Shown: piece after piece, positions 31,940 through 43,246 of the stretch
Numbering within the stretch: the first letter of the stretch is position 1
Layout of the letters: each line of letters begins with the position of its first letter
Assembly: GCA_916048095.2 (NCBI GenBank)
Contig: OU696596.1
Coordinates: forward strand, 3,095,195 to 3,159,194
Direction: 5' to 3'
Length of the DNA: 64,000 bases
Origin: Sacculina carcini
Lineage: Eukaryota > Arthropoda > Thecostraca > Sacculinidae
Notes under the pieces: model-generated
Seen by the model: the letters and a program-made list of their open reading frames with translations, nothing else
What the model was told of the DNA's origin: nothing
Database searches by the model: none
Program-made: the position numbers and the translations under genes

Positions 31940-32021
31940 GGGCGCGTATGAGTGATAGCAGAGCGATCGTCGTAACTACTATGTACGGTCGTAACCCCAC
32001 TGTGTGTATGCGCTGTTAATG

Positions 32022-32830
32022 TTGATCGTGTGTGTTGGACCTGCGTGACCTGAGCAGGTTTCGTGAGTATTACGTGAGTAACGTGGTAACGACGATTAGT
32101 ACGTTGTTTTCTTTGCTGTTCCATTGCTATTTACATCTGGCTAACTCTTATTGCGACTTGGATCTTACAAGTGCCTTAAATAGACATCACGTTTTTGAAC
32201 TATCAAACATGCCATTGTGCCACCCAGATAGACAGGTGCAAGAATTCGCAACAAAATTGCAAATTTACAAGTGAAATGTAAACATGCTGGATCACAATTG
32301 CCACTACAATAGATGTATAGGTTCGTAGAAATATTTTCTAGTAGACGCAGGAATTGAATGACGGCCTGTTTGCGTAAAATTATACGTACACAATTCATTT
32401 GTTAGCAAGTCATATTGACTTATTATCTACTAGATGAGTGGTTCTTAACCTGTGTGGTCAATTTCCTACTGGTGGGAAATGGAAGATTTGCCAAGTGGGA
32501 AGCTAAAGGTCGGACAAAAGGAGAAATGTGTGTTTTTATCAATTCAAATTAATTTATTTTTGTGTCTAATGACCTCTTGACATTTGCTTTGATGTAACTA
32601 CTGAATTTAATGAGTTTATTAGCGCTGTTGTGTGGACAATGAAGAGATGACTCATTAAGGAATGGGGAATCAGAGAAAATAGGTTAAGAACCACTGTGCT
32701 AGATGATATTATCACTTCGTGTGTTTCGTCCACTGGTCTCAATGCTGTATCTTCCGCGAAAACATAATCCTGTATACTGGATAACCCCCAAACCATTTAT
32801 GCTGTGAAATTGTGTTTTGTTTACGAGAGT
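32022..32830 (+). repeat. Dispersed repeat K (about 800 bp), copy 1
   Basis: From GTTGATCGTGTGTGTTGGAC to ATAACCCCCAAACCATTTAT. Other copies at 47779, 50590, 59640 and 62468. An 80-codon open stretch near the start recurs in most copies but lacks any recognised motif; I do not call it a gene. Confidence 0.85.
32436..32696. mobile_element. hAT-type MITE, copy 1 (261 bp)
   Basis: Terminal inverted repeats GAGTGGTTCTTAACCT and CAGTGGTTCTTAACCT (right end read inward). 8-bp flanks TACTAGAT (32428-32435) and TGCTAGAT (32697-32704) match at 7 of 8 positions. Eight-base duplications and a CAGTGGTTCT..-type end are typical of hAT transposons. No transposase is encoded. Confidence 0.85.
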
Positions 32831-32973
32831 GTATGAGTGAGTTAGAGCGTTAAATCCTTTCGTGCGATATCACTTGAAATTCATCATATTTTGTAGTTAT
32901 TTACTATACTAACACATAGTTAATCATTAGGCTATTTTATTAGAGACATTTCTCTGATATCAGCGCAATGTTT

Positions 32974-33571
32974 TCAACCAAAAATTGATCGGGCGGCGGC
33001 GGTCCTCTCTCTGTTGTTAGATCGCCTCTGCTGAGACTGAGACTGAGTCTCAGCAGCTCGGATGGCTGCCGTTCTAGCAGCGTTCCAGCGCCGCCTCATT
33101 TGAGTTCGGGGAATTCGGTCCAATGTGACCCTTGCGTCCCCTCGCCTTTGAGCATTCTCATTATTATGGAAATTCTGATAGAATGGGAGACTGGGTTGTT
33201 GGCCGATTTCCCCCATGAAGTCTTCTCCAGGGTTGATGTCTTATTGACCGTCTTCTGGCTCCAACATTAGCTGTTCACCGGCGTTTTGATCGTCTTCTGG
33301 CTCCACCATTGGATGTTGTCCGTTGTTTTGACGAACTCCTTGTTCTTGTTCCTTGTTCGGTGGTATTCACTGGTGTGGATTTCCTCCAGTGGGTTTTGTA
33401 AGCCCGAATTTCGGCCGGTGTACGAACCACATCGGTCCATGTTCTGGGGTGTTGATGGACCAGGTCGTCGGGTGCTGTCGGGGTTTTCACTTGGATCAGT
33501 ACGGAGACGAGTCCGACGTCGGTGGGTATAACCAATTTTTTTTCTAGGCATTTTCGAGAATAACGTTTCAT
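32974..33571 (-). pseudogene. Broken arginine-rich protein fragment, possibly Helitron-type N-terminus
   Basis: On the minus strand a frame beginning MPRKKIGYTHRRRTRLRTD near 33552 breaks into further frames and ends with RRRWNAARTAAIRAAET and SNNRERTAAARS (about 33105-32977). An MPRKKIG start followed by repeated R..N..RTAA.RA.ET segments is reminiscent of N-terminal regions of Helitron-associated helicase proteins. No Rep or helicase domain is present here. At least two frame changes show it is not intact. Low confidence in the family. Confidence 0.3.
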
Positions 33572-33937
33572 GAAATAGCAAAGCGATTTCTAACAGTGAT
33601 TTTGTAAACGAAAATGTTCGTTAATATAATTCACATAACATGAATATTTTTATGCAAAATTCCATGGGACAATTAACTTGTAAGGCACTTGTTTTTTGTG
33701 GCATGCTATGCATTTTTATCAATTCAATTATTATATTTAACGCTGGCGCTCTAGCCAATACGTCATGCGCTTTGCACATAAACTCAGATGTTGATTTCGC
33801 AGCAGCGAGAAATCATAGGCGGATGAAGTCTCTATTGTCTCCATTGAATAATCTAACATTGTTATCATTCAATCAATGTATCATTGTATCAATGTATCAT
33901 ATCAATGTATCATATCAATGTATCATTGTTATCATTG

Positions 33938-34135
33938 TTAAATCTATCAGTCGTCGGTGGAAATGACATGGTCTTGAATAAACGGTTATATCTCTCGAAA
34001 TGTTGACACTACATAACTGAAAAATAGCTCATCTTGTAGAAGACAAAATTTCCAATCTGTGGATATAAAAAACTGTAAATTCTGTTGAGCAGCTCTTGTT
34101 GCTCCCGTGGCCTAAAATCTCCCAAAATGCGAAAA
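33938..34135 (+). repeat. Dispersed repeat, partner of 19305-19500
   Basis: Preceded at 33865-33935 by short tandem CAATGTATCAT units. Confidence 0.75.
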
Positions 34136-34189
34136 ACTCGTTTGTGCACGCACACACACACAGAATAACGTTTTTATTATTATAGATAT

Positions 34190-34545
34190 ACTAGCATTAA
34201 AACTCGCCCGTTGTGCGGAGCAATTCATAACATGAAATTCATATTAAATTCATAAAAAATATGGAAAATTTAAAATGAAATAGGGTACACTCATAAAAAT
34301 ATTAATCAATTGATAATTATAAGTCTAATTTTTTTTTTCGACAAAATATTTCCCCTCAGTCAGCCTGAGTCATTTTTACACCCGCCCGTCGTGCTGAATA
34401 GAGACTCTGAATTCAGAGCTCGAACGCGATCCGTTCTGGATCTTCAAGTCAAATCCATTGGTTTTGTGTATGGATTAATTCTACAGGGGAAATTCAACAT
34501 TCTATTGTCTATAGTTGCTGCCCGCGGAACATTTTTATTATAAAA
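34190..34545 (+). repeat. Dispersed repeat Q, diverged relative
   Basis: It has two CGCCCGT starts (34205 and 34383) and shares GATCCGTTCTGGATCTT, ATTGTCTATAGTTGCTG and the downstream GCGGAAC pattern with 18970-19100. Confidence 0.6.
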
Positions 34546-34549
34546 AAAT

Positions 34550-35300
34550 TACTTATTTTAAATGAACTATTTGAAAAAATTAGCTAAAAAATGGAATGTT
34601 GCCCAGTCATCAGCATACTCGTCATGCGAACATACTGCTCATATATGCATGCCAACGTAACAGTCCGTCACTAATATAATCATTTGGTTGCATAATTGTG
34701 TTAATTAGTTTTGTACGTTATATTTCTCCATAAATTAAACTTGGTGATCATTTGGATGTATGTGTGTGTGCTTGTATGCACCCAACATTACATTGCTCGT
34801 ACACATAACAAGTTAAATCAACGACAACATCTCACTTAGTTTGAAGTTGGGCTATTTGCCGACATAACAAACAAAATTATAGCATTACGATTGTTAACGT
34901 AACATGATGAATCAATATTTATAGCAATATGTAAATATGTTATGCACAAAATTTGATTTATGTAAAGTCAGGTGATATAATAAAATATACAATTCAACGT
35001 CGCATCCAAAATTTATATTGCAACAATATAACGTGCGCCAAATGTAAATATAAATTGTGCACAATATATGCGTACATTGGGGTGAATTATATGCATACAC
35101 CTCGACTACAAGATATACATATCCTTTTGGAAGCTTACCACGGCGTGCAGCTGAAAATTAGGCATAGTACCATTTAAAACGAGAGATTGGAATCAAAAGG
35201 AGCTCTCCTCAATACATCAATGTGGCCTTATGCTATACTCTTATACTATTATGCTATACTACTCTTATGTACACACTAGTTGTTGTGTACAGAAGATGAG
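34550..35300. other. AT-rich interval, nothing recognised
   Basis: No exon with good splice signals, no RNA gene and no repeat copy seen. Confidence 0.4.
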
Positions 35301-35306
35301 CAAGGC

Positions 35307-36339
35307 TCAGACTGTCCTGTCTCCAAACCCACTATTGTCTAATCTACGCTTAAATTGTCCAATACTACTTGATTCCACTACATACTTTTCAAGACTATTC
35401 CAAATGTCGATACACCTATTTGGGAAACTATATTTCTTTATATCCCTAACAACTCTGGTCTGCCTAAGGCATTTATTGTGTCCCCTTCGATCTCTCTCAC
35501 TAACCAATCTACCCAACTTTTTTTATCCAGTTTGTCTTTGCCAATGTTATGCTTAAAACGTTTATTAAATCACCCCTTAATCTTCTCATGGCTAATGTAG
35601 GTAACCCAACTCTCTCTAGTCTATCCTCATAAGTTAATACCCTCAATTTTACTACTAACTTGGTCGCTACTCGTTGTACTTTCTCTATTCTTCCTATATG
35701 AATTTTCTTGTGCGGAACCCATATTAATACAGCATATTCTAATGGTGGCCTAATAATACTCATCATCAATTTCCTTATCATCTCTTCATCCAAGTGATTA
35801 AATGAAGCTCTAACATTCTTTATTGTTCTGAAGGCCGCATTCACTATTCTTGTAATATGCCTCTCCGGCGACAGTGTTTGATCAACTGTGACACCCAAGT
35901 CTCGTTCAACGTTCACCGTATGTAGAATGTGATCGCCCAACGTATAACACATCGACGGTCTGCATTCACTTCTGCCAAATTTCACCACGTGACACTTGCT
36001 AGCATTAAAAGCCATGCCCCATTTGTCAATCCATTCAGAAAGTGTGTGCAAGTCCTCTTGCAATTCCTCACAGCTGGTTTAAACTGTGACTCTTTTCAAC
36101 ATCTTCATGTCATCCGCAAACATGTTGACATAACTTCCTATTCCTTTCGTCATTTGATTGATATAAACCAAGAACATTATCGGCCCGAGCACTGATCCCT
36201 GAGGAACACCGCTTAAAACATCACTCCATGCCGACTTCTCACCTTTCACAATCGTTCTCATCTTCCGTGCACTCAAGTAGTCTCTCATCCATTCAAACAA
36301 CTTTCCATGTATCCCTCCTTCATGCTCAGTTTGAAGCAA
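35307..36339 (-). pseudogene. CR1-like LINE C, 5'-truncated RT fragment
   Basis: Starts inside the RT (FEWMRDYLSARKMRTIVKGE), keeps GVPQGSVLGP and FADD (about 36130), then shifts frame near 36065. It continues with a C-terminal region (ERDLGVTVDQTLSPERHI, RPPLEYAVLIW, YEDRLERVGLPTL) and shifts again near 35510 to the typical ending FPNRCIDIWNSL. Two frame changes and 5' truncation at about 36340 make it dead. It is a different CR1 family from LINEs A and B. Confidence 0.85.
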
Positions 36340-37290
36340 TGTATGTATGGGATGTATGGGACTGATACGTTAATACGTTAACCGGCTACGTATAATATAC
36401 GTTACGTTACGTATATATAAACCGATATGACATACAATATACATTCGTTAATATATACACATAATGCAATATACTTCAATATACAACATAATACAATTTA
36501 GCCGATGTAGGCCCATCGCCTGTACAAGAAATTCTGGTCGTAAATTTCTTGCAAGCCTGAGTGATCCTACATAGAAAAGCTAAATAAAGCGGATGTCAGC
36601 GTGTGTTTATGTTTTTCTGAAATTAAAACTAAATTACCATTTTTCGCTTCTGAAATTTTCATTTGGATGCAAAGCATTAGATTGTGAAGAGTTGTGATGT
36701 ACATCTGTTGACCGCTCCCAGCTTCCAGTGATGGTTATCAATAATGTACTTAATAAATTGTGCAAAGCTTGATTGTACAAACTTTCCTAAGCTACACCCC
36801 AGCATGTTGTGCAAACAAAGAATATTATGAATGACATTACAATGAAAATATCCGTGAAGACACACATACACACACACACACTCACAATCATATAGATATA
36901 GATAATATAGATCTAGATAAACAGACAGACGCACAATACTGTAGCATTATTACGAATACAAACGACATACACTACAAGGTTAATGAAATTTCAAAATATA
37001 CCAATGCATATTAATTGCATTGGTAATGTAAACATACCAAAATGATAAACGGAAATGTAAACAATCAAAAGTTCATATTTTAATTGTATTATAAGTGTAT
37101 TTTCTATTATAAGCGTCTCTTTACATCACTAATATATTGTAAATGTTGAATTTTGAAATGCGACATTTGTTTTTTTTGTATTTAAATATGCTGCTAAATT
37201 TTAGTTGAACGCTTATAGAATTTGATAAAGCTTTTATATGTATATATACATATTTATTTGTCCTATCTATCTACATATCTTCTATATCTA
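36340..37290. other. Unassigned AT-rich interval with a hairpin
   Basis: A hairpin with 9-bp perfect arms CAAGAAATT (36525-36533) and AATTTCTTG (36543-36551) sits in a GC-richer patch (GATGTAGGCCCATCGCC) followed by AAATAAAG. It could be a retroposon 3' end or an RNA element. TACGT-rich short repeats occur at 36370-36420. No gene seen. Confidence 0.3.
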
Positions 37291-37303
37291 TAGTGTGTTG
37301 CAG

Positions 37304-37456
37304 CGGTTTCAATGGCTGGTGCAGGCTTTGAAGCAAGCTTGCTACGTCCAATCAGCGTCAATACGTATTCTATTCAGTTTTGCATTTATATCTGACATCC
37401 TGTTAGAGCACAACGTGGATACTGGGTTTCACCCTTACTTAGCGATGTCAATCTGA
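37304..37456 (+). CDS. Candidate terminal exon, unidentified protein
   Basis: A pyrimidine-rich tract and acceptor GTGTGTTGCAG end at 37303. The frame is then open for 50 codons and ends at TGA 37454-37456. It reads RFQWLVQALKQACYVQSAS..., a helical-looking segment with mixed hydrophobic and polar residues, and ends FHPYLAMSI. The composition is unlike neighbouring AT-rich DNA. I do not recognise the family. It may be the last exon of a host gene whose upstream exons are far away, or a stranded fragment. Confidence 0.35.
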   Translation, partial: RFQWLVQALKQACYVQSASIRILFSFAFISDILLEHNVDTGFHPYLAMSI

Positions 37457-37489
37457 TTCTAGTGAAAATGTTGACGATGTATTATCAGA

Positions 37490-37625
37490 ATTACTATTAT
37501 TATTATTAATTACAGGCAAATCCAGTAGCATGGGAAGAGTGCAAGCACTATTACCACCCTAAGGTGGCCCCATGTACCGGAAACGCCCAAAAGATTCAGA
37601 GAGAAAGAGAGTTCGAAAAGAAAAA
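37490..37625 (-). repeat. Family R, copy 5
   Basis: ATTATTATTATTAATTACAGG edge, then the AAATCCAGTAGCATGGG, GTGCAAGCACTATTACCACC core and AAAAGATTCAGAGAGAAAG. Confidence 0.8.
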
Positions 37626-37739
37626 AGTCTAGATAGAGAGTTGGAAATAATATAATAAATAAAGAACAATAAATAATAAACCATCATCCGATAACACTAC
37701 ATAATGTCACTCCGCCCACGTTCCTCAAAAAATAATAAC

Positions 37740-38065
37740 AATTAAGTAGACGTGCAGCTTTGTCTGGCCACAAACCAGATCCAAAGCTGCATACCCCCAA
37801 TTCGTCGTTGATATCACCAGAAGATACACATAGCAAAAAGTTATAATGCTTTTATTGTCTAGTACCTCACACACAAACTCAACCCGACACAAACTCAACC
37901 CGACAGAAACTCAACCCCTAGTTAGTGATAATTTCCTGACGTAACCTAACCTAAATGTCTAGCATATAAACCCGCCCGTTGTGGATCGCGTCGATCCGTT
38001 CTGGATCTTGAAGACAAATCCGTTAGATTTGTATAAGAATGCATTCTACACGGTGAAATTGAACC
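37740..38065 (+). repeat. Dispersed repeat Q, copy 2, cut by the Gypsy element
   Basis: Parallel to 18655-19045 as far as GGTGAAATTGAAC, where the 5' LTR begins three bases later. Confidence 0.85.
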
Positions 38066-38067
38066 CA

Positions 38068-38325
38068 TGTGAATGAGCGTGTCTCAATGGTTCAGTATGT
38101 CATGTTCGTGTCTGTATATGCGCGTCCCTGTGTGTGTGTATGCGTGTGTGTGTGCCTCAGGTTGTCGAGGGTGTGTTGACGGTGTATATCTGAATGAGTA
38201 TGTGTGTTGGGGTGTATCGGTATATAAGTTCGTGTTATCCTATCGTTTGGGACTGATTCTACCGAGAGCTGAAGCGCTGTCAATATAAAGACCAGTTGAT
38301 TTCTGTATGTGGACCGTTCACCACA
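38068..38325 (+). mobile_element. Gypsy element 5' LTR (258 bp)
   Basis: Starts TGTGAATGAG and ends TTCACCACA (TG..CA). Differs from the 3' LTR (42989-43246) at a single base near 38128. It contains a TATA-like GTATATAAG at about 38219 and CAATATAAAG near the end. Confidence 0.95.
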
Positions 38326-38326
38326 T

Positions 38327-38345
38327 TTGGTACCCCGAGTGATTG
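38327..38345 (+). other. Primer binding site, tRNA-Trp-like
   Basis: Directly after the LTR, TTTGGTACCCCGAGTGATT resembles the tRNA-Trp-complementary site of CsRn1-clade Gypsy elements, apart from two single-base gaps. From memory of the family, so moderate confidence. Confidence 0.5.
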
Positions 38346-38405
38346 CTTCATCGTTTGCGACACCTATTTGAACTTGTACTCATTTCAGTCGTCAACTCTA
38401 TCAGC

Positions 38406-39230
38406 ATGCAGAACTCAGGTGAGCTCACAGATTCAATGCAGCAGATTTCGAGTCCGTTTGTTTCTGCCCATGTGGGAGTAAAACCACCTCCGTTCATGCC
38501 AGAGTCTGTGGCTGGATGGAGTGCTGTCCTGGAGGCACAATTTCATCTAGCCAGAATCACATCGGAAGAAACACGTTTTTCTCATGCGATGGCTGCACTG
38601 CCTCCAGATGTGGCCGCCCGACTCAGTCCACAAGTTTTGGCTAGTCACAAGTATTCGGAGCTCAAACAGGCTTTGCAGAACAAATTCGATAAAACCAAAG
38701 CTGAAGTGATCGAAGAACTGATGTCGAGAATGCCACCACCAGGTTGACCGTCTGAGGCGCTGGCAGATCTTCAGAGGATAGCGCAAAAAGCTGGTGCAGG
38801 TGAAGACATAGTTAAGTATAAGTTCTTGAAATCTTTGCCTACGGCCGTCGCTGCAGCCTTAGCGGCGCAACAGGACTTGAAAATCGAACACATGGGTCCA
38901 ATAGCAGACGAATTGGTGCCGCTGATACAGACAGAACCGTGTTTTGCGGCACAATCGGAAAGTATGGGGACGCAAGTAGCTCGCTCTAGCAGAGGGTACA
39001 CCTCACAACGAAATCAAACCAGTACCAGCCATTACTTGATACCGAGGGAGCTGCGTCCATTTTTCGATGCTCAACGACCACAAGTGTGTAGAGCACACAT
39101 TTACTTTGGAAATGAGGCTCTTACATGCAAAGTATGGTGCAAATGGCCTACAAAAAGACCTGGGATCAAGTTAGAGCCGTCATCTCGCACTGTGTCACCG
39201 GCGCGCCAAGCATCTTTGTCGGAAAACTGA
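38406..39230 (+). pseudogene. Gypsy gag, interrupted by one in-frame stop
   Basis: ATG 38406 (MQNSGEL) opens a gag frame with the capsid-type FMPESVAGWSAVLEAQF start. A TGA at 38745-38747 interrupts the frame, which is otherwise continuous to 39230. Near its end (39087-39140) is a C-x2-H-x9-C-x3-C zinc motif, the CHCC arrangement reported for the CsRn1 clade in place of the usual CCHC knuckle. Gag forms the virus-like particle that packages the element RNA. The protease follows in a different frame. Confidence 0.85.
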
Positions 39231-39685
39231 GTAGGCAGATGAACGTGAAAGCGACCACTCATCTGCCACTAGTACAAGTCGCCACGCGAATATTTCTTCG
39301 CCCAGTGACATTCATCGTAGACACAGGTGCTGGTGTGTCACTCATGCCGAGACGCCTGGTGGCAGACAGACATCTAGACCCATCGCCAGTTCGAATTACC
39401 GCCGCCAACTGTCAAACAATTCCTGTCTATGGTCAACTGCAACTACAGATCGAAATTCATGGTCTGCGGCGAACATTCAATTGGACGTTTGTCGTGGCCG
39501 ACATTGTCACTCCTCTTCTGGGGACGGACTTCCTGGCGCACCAGAACTTGATAGTAGACTGCGGGAGGTGCGAGTTGCGTGATTCAAACACTGAGCTGGC
39601 CGTGTCGTGCAAAAGGTTATCAACGTTTTCATGTGGCATCATCATCAACGACTTGACCGCTTTCCAAAATAAATTCGCCCTATAA
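39125..39685 (+). pseudogene. Gypsy aspartic protease region
   Basis: It overlaps the end of gag in another frame. The active site FIVDTGAGVSLMP is at about 39311-39349, followed by PLLGTDFLAHQNLIVD, a complete retropepsin pattern. The shift from gag to this frame equals a -1 (or +2) change; no convincing slippery heptamer was identified in the overlap. The frame closes at 39685, before RT begins in a third frame. Confidence 0.8.
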
Positions 39686-39792
39686 TCCAACGGTATCAGT
39701 CCGTCATATCGTCTGCACCGAGTGGACCGCCTGTAAACGCCCCTGCAGCGAAGCTGGTTGTTCACAGCATTGAAACAGGCAGCGCCACACCA

Positions 39793-41181
39793 GTGTACGC
39801 TTCACCGCGGCGTCTAGCTCCGGAGCGAGAGAAAGCCGCAAAACAAGCATTCGACGTTCTACTGAAAAATGGCACCGTGCGCCCGTCTTGCTCACCTTGG
39901 GCATCACCTCTGCACCTCGTCCCGAAAAAGTCACCAGGTGAGTGGAGAATTACAGGCGACTATCGTGCGCTAAACACAAAAACAATACCAGATCGCTATC
40001 CGCTTCCACACATTCAAAATCTTTCATCCAAATTGCACGGTATGCAAATTTTTAGCAAAATTGATCTCCTTCGTGCATATTATAACATTCCAGTACAAGA
40101 AAAAGACATTCCTAAGACGGCAGTCACAACACCTTTCGGAATGTTCGAATATTTGTATTTACCTATGGGACTGAGAAATTCAGGAGCCACCTTTCAAAGA
40201 TTCATGGACTCAGCTTTTCGGGAATTGAATTGTGTATTTATATATTTAGACGATGTTCTGGTGTATTCTCCAAATGAAGAAGACCACAAGAAGCATTTGG
40301 AGGCCGTTTTTGCAGTACTTGACAGGTACAAACTAAAACTGGCTCCCGAAAAATGTACATTTTACCAAAAACACGTCCAATTTTTAGGTCACCATGTGTC
40401 AGCTGAAGGTGTGTCACCACCCAAAGAACGTGTGTCAGCCATCATGGACCTGCCTCTTCCAAAAGACGCAGCTGAGCTGAGACGCATACTTGGCATGGTA
40501 GGATTTTTTCGTAGAATGGTGCCGCGATTTGCGCATATTACGTTTCCTCTCACAGAGATTTTGCGACTTCAACCGAAATCCAAATGTCTCGAATGGAACT
40601 CGGAGGCAGAAGCTGCGTTCACGGAGACTAAACAAGCGTTGCAGTCAGCGTGCACACTTGTCCATCCGTGTTTGAAAAGTAGAGAGTTCCAGCTCGTGAA
40701 TGACTGTTCTGGATATGCTGCAGGTGCTGCGCTCTATCAACTAGTGCAAGGCCATCCGAAACCAATATCATTTTTTTCCAAAAAACTTTCAGAACCACAG
40801 AGAAAATATTCCACGTACGATCGTGAATTGTTGGCTGCTTATCTTGCAGTTCAACACTTTCGTCACTTGCTCGAGGGCCAGCATGTAGAATTATTTACGG
40901 ATCACAAACCCATGGAAAGTGCTCTCAGAAGCACAAAATCAGCCAAATCTGATCGACAGCAAAGATACTGGAGCTTCATCACCGAGTACGTCTCAAATGT
41001 CTACCATGTACGAGGTGCTGACAATGTCGTTGCCGATTGCTTATCACGCAACATCAACAGTGTGAGTGTCGATGTTTGTGATCTACCCAGTATAGCTAAG
41101 GCTCAGAGCGTAGACGATGAAGTGCAGTCATTGAAATCGAGGTTAAAAATTGTTCAATTGAATGACAATCTTAACCTATAA
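39793..41181 (+). pseudogene. Gypsy reverse transcriptase and RNase H
   Basis: About 460 open codons. The RT carries SPWASPLHLVPKK, KIDLLRAYYNIPV (motif A), FEYLYLPMGLRNSGATFQR and YLDD (40243-40254). RNase H follows with NDCSGYAAGAALYQ, YDRELLAAYLAVQHFRH, LFTDHKPM and GADNVVADCLSR, so the acidic catalytic positions are kept. The reading ends at an in-frame TAA (41179-41181) before the integrase. It converts element RNA to DNA in the particle. Confidence 0.9.
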
Positions 41182-41196
41182 TGTGAAACTTCGTCG

Positions 41197-42547
41197 ATGC
41201 AGCAGAGACTGTATCTGCCCAAGGAATGCCGACTGACTGTGTTTAAACAGCTCCATGAGTTCTCACATCCAGGCATGCAAGGCAGTGTGCGACTTGTGAA
41301 GTCTAGGTATTTTTGGCCCGGCCTTGACAAAGATGTGAAATTGTGGGTGAAATCTTGCCTGGATTGTCAAAAATCCAAGGTACACCACCACACGAAAGCA
41401 CCACTCTCGCCATTTTCGATGCCGTGTTCCAGATTTGAGGTGGTTCATGCTGACATTGTCGGCCCGCTGCCGCCATGTACCGCACCTGGCCACACATTTG
41501 CTTCACCGTACAGGTACTTGCTTACGTGCATCGATAGAGCGTCTCGTTGGGTTGAAGCAGCGCCTTTAACGAGTATCACTGCCGAGTCTGTCGCACGTGC
41601 ATTTTTTTCCGTATGGGTGTCTCGCTTTGGTGTGCCTCTGCACATAATAACAGACCGTGGCCCCCAATTCGAAGCTGCACTCATGACATCATTGGCGCGG
41701 ACTGTCGGCTTTCACCGATTGAGAACGACCTCATATCACCCGCAGTCAAATGGATTAATCGAGAGAGTACACCGAGTGTTGAAAACCGCCATCGTCGCCC
41801 GACGACAGGAGTGGATGGACGCTTTACCTGCTGTACTGCTGGGTATTCGGATGTTGCCGGCTGAGACGGGTTTCTCTCCCTTCACAGCTATCACAGGTGC
41901 ACAACTTTTATGTCGGCGGGTCAGCATAGATCCGGCGTCACCATCAGCAGAGCGCCACGACTTTGTGCAGCAGCTGGTGCGGCATATGCGCCAAATAGAT
42001 TTCTACTCACTGTCAGCTGGCATTGCACATCGCACATTCCAAAAAGACGTATGTGCCACGCGACTTGTCTACCTGTACACACGTGTGGGTTCGCGTAGAT
42101 AGAGTTCGACAGCCACTGGAGGCTCCATATCGTGGCCCATTTCGGGTGGTACAACGAACATCACATGTGTTTCAGATCGAGTTACCTACTGGAGAAATTG
42201 ACGCGGTGTCCATAGAACGACTGAAACCGGCTTACTTACCGCAACCATCACAGTACCAGCATACTAAGCCTCGCTCTGTGCTGTCCGACGGGCCGTCTTG
42301 CGTGCAGAATGATTCAAGTGAACCAACTGCACCCGATACCACCGCCTCTGCGAGAGCACGTCAAAGCAGGAACACACAATCGCCGACTGGTGTAACTATC
42401 TCAAATGACGAAACTGCTCTGTCGACGCCTGGTCCGCAGTTATTGACTGCCGACCGCACTGGCTCAGGGCTGCTGCAGTCCACGAAAAGTACACGTTCAG
42501 GACGCAAGGTGCGTTTTCGTGCTGATCCAGACTTTGTATATGTTTGA
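41197..42547 (+). pseudogene. Gypsy integrase, frameshifted before the GPY/F module
   Basis: In the same frame as RT beyond the TAA at 41181. An HHCC zinc domain (HEFSHPG and CLDCQ) is followed by the DDE core: HADIVGPL, ITDRGPQFEA and GLIERVHRVLK (the D, D and E positions are present). A frame change near 42030, at a run of A, separates the C-terminal GPY/F module (APYRGPFRVVQR, about 42126-42160) and a tail ending at 42547. The integrase inserts the DNA copy into the host genome. The stop and frame change make this copy non-autonomous. Confidence 0.88.
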
Positions 42548-42988
42548 TGTTTTATCAGTGAAATGTTGTTGTATGTGTTGTGTGAATATTCACTAGATGC
42601 TAATTTAATCAACAGTGATATTTGCAGGACTTCCCATGATGTACTTGCGCGTGTTATGTAATTACTATTTCTGTTATGTTCACACATGCTGTTTTGTATG
42701 GTCACCTGTCTGCAGTTATTTCTATGCAGGTATCAGAAGCACGGAATGGCATGATTGTATTGTATATGATTGTATTGTATTGTATTGATTGCATGATTTT
42801 CATTGTATATGTGTACCGCTGGCATGCTTTGTCCACTTATCAGCACCTCAAGTACGACCTTGTCAGTGTGCTCCGCAACTGGGGCGGCATGTATTGTGGT
42901 GGTTCTGTAGAACACAATGTGAGCCGTATGTTTGTGTGTGTGTGTGTGTGTGTGTGTAACTTGCTAGAGTGTGTATGTGTGAACTGTG
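42548..42988 (+). other. Gypsy 3' untranslated region
   Basis: AT/TG-rich with a TG run near 42935-42958. No clear polypurine tract is visible just before the 3' LTR. Confidence 0.6.
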
Positions 42989-43246
42989 TGTGAATGAGCG
43001 TGTCTCAATGGTTCAGTATGTCATGTTCGTGTCTGTATATGCGCGTCCGTGTGTGTGTGTATGCGTGTGTGTGTGCCTCAGGTTGTCGAGGGTGTGTTGA
43101 CGGTGTATATCTGAATGAGTATGTGTGTTGGGGTGTATCGGTATATAAGTTCGTGTTATCCTATCGTTTGGGACTGATTCTACCGAGAGCTGAAGCGCTG
43201 TCAATATAAAGACCAGTTGATTTCTGTATGTGGACCGTTCACCACA
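42989..43246 (+). mobile_element. Gypsy element 3' LTR (258 bp)
   Basis: One mismatch to the 5' LTR. The right flank (ATGTCACTTCTGATCAC) is block alpha, whereas the left flank is repeat Q. There is no matching target duplication. Confidence 0.95.

Noticed and set aside
32032..32274. 80-codon frame recurring in repeat K copies (DLRDL..FRE..)
   Set aside because: It is lost in the most diverged copy (62468-63250), has no known motif, and lies in a non-coding repeat. Recurrence reflects copying, not selection.
39150..39175. Slippery heptamer for a programmed -1 shift between gag and protease
   Set aside because: The A-rich run ACAAAAAGA does not fit X-XXY-YYZ in the gag frame, so programmed shifting cannot be claimed.
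38826..39230. Separate gene downstream of gag
   Set aside because: Same frame and continuous with gag apart from one TGA. It is the second half of gag with the zinc motif.
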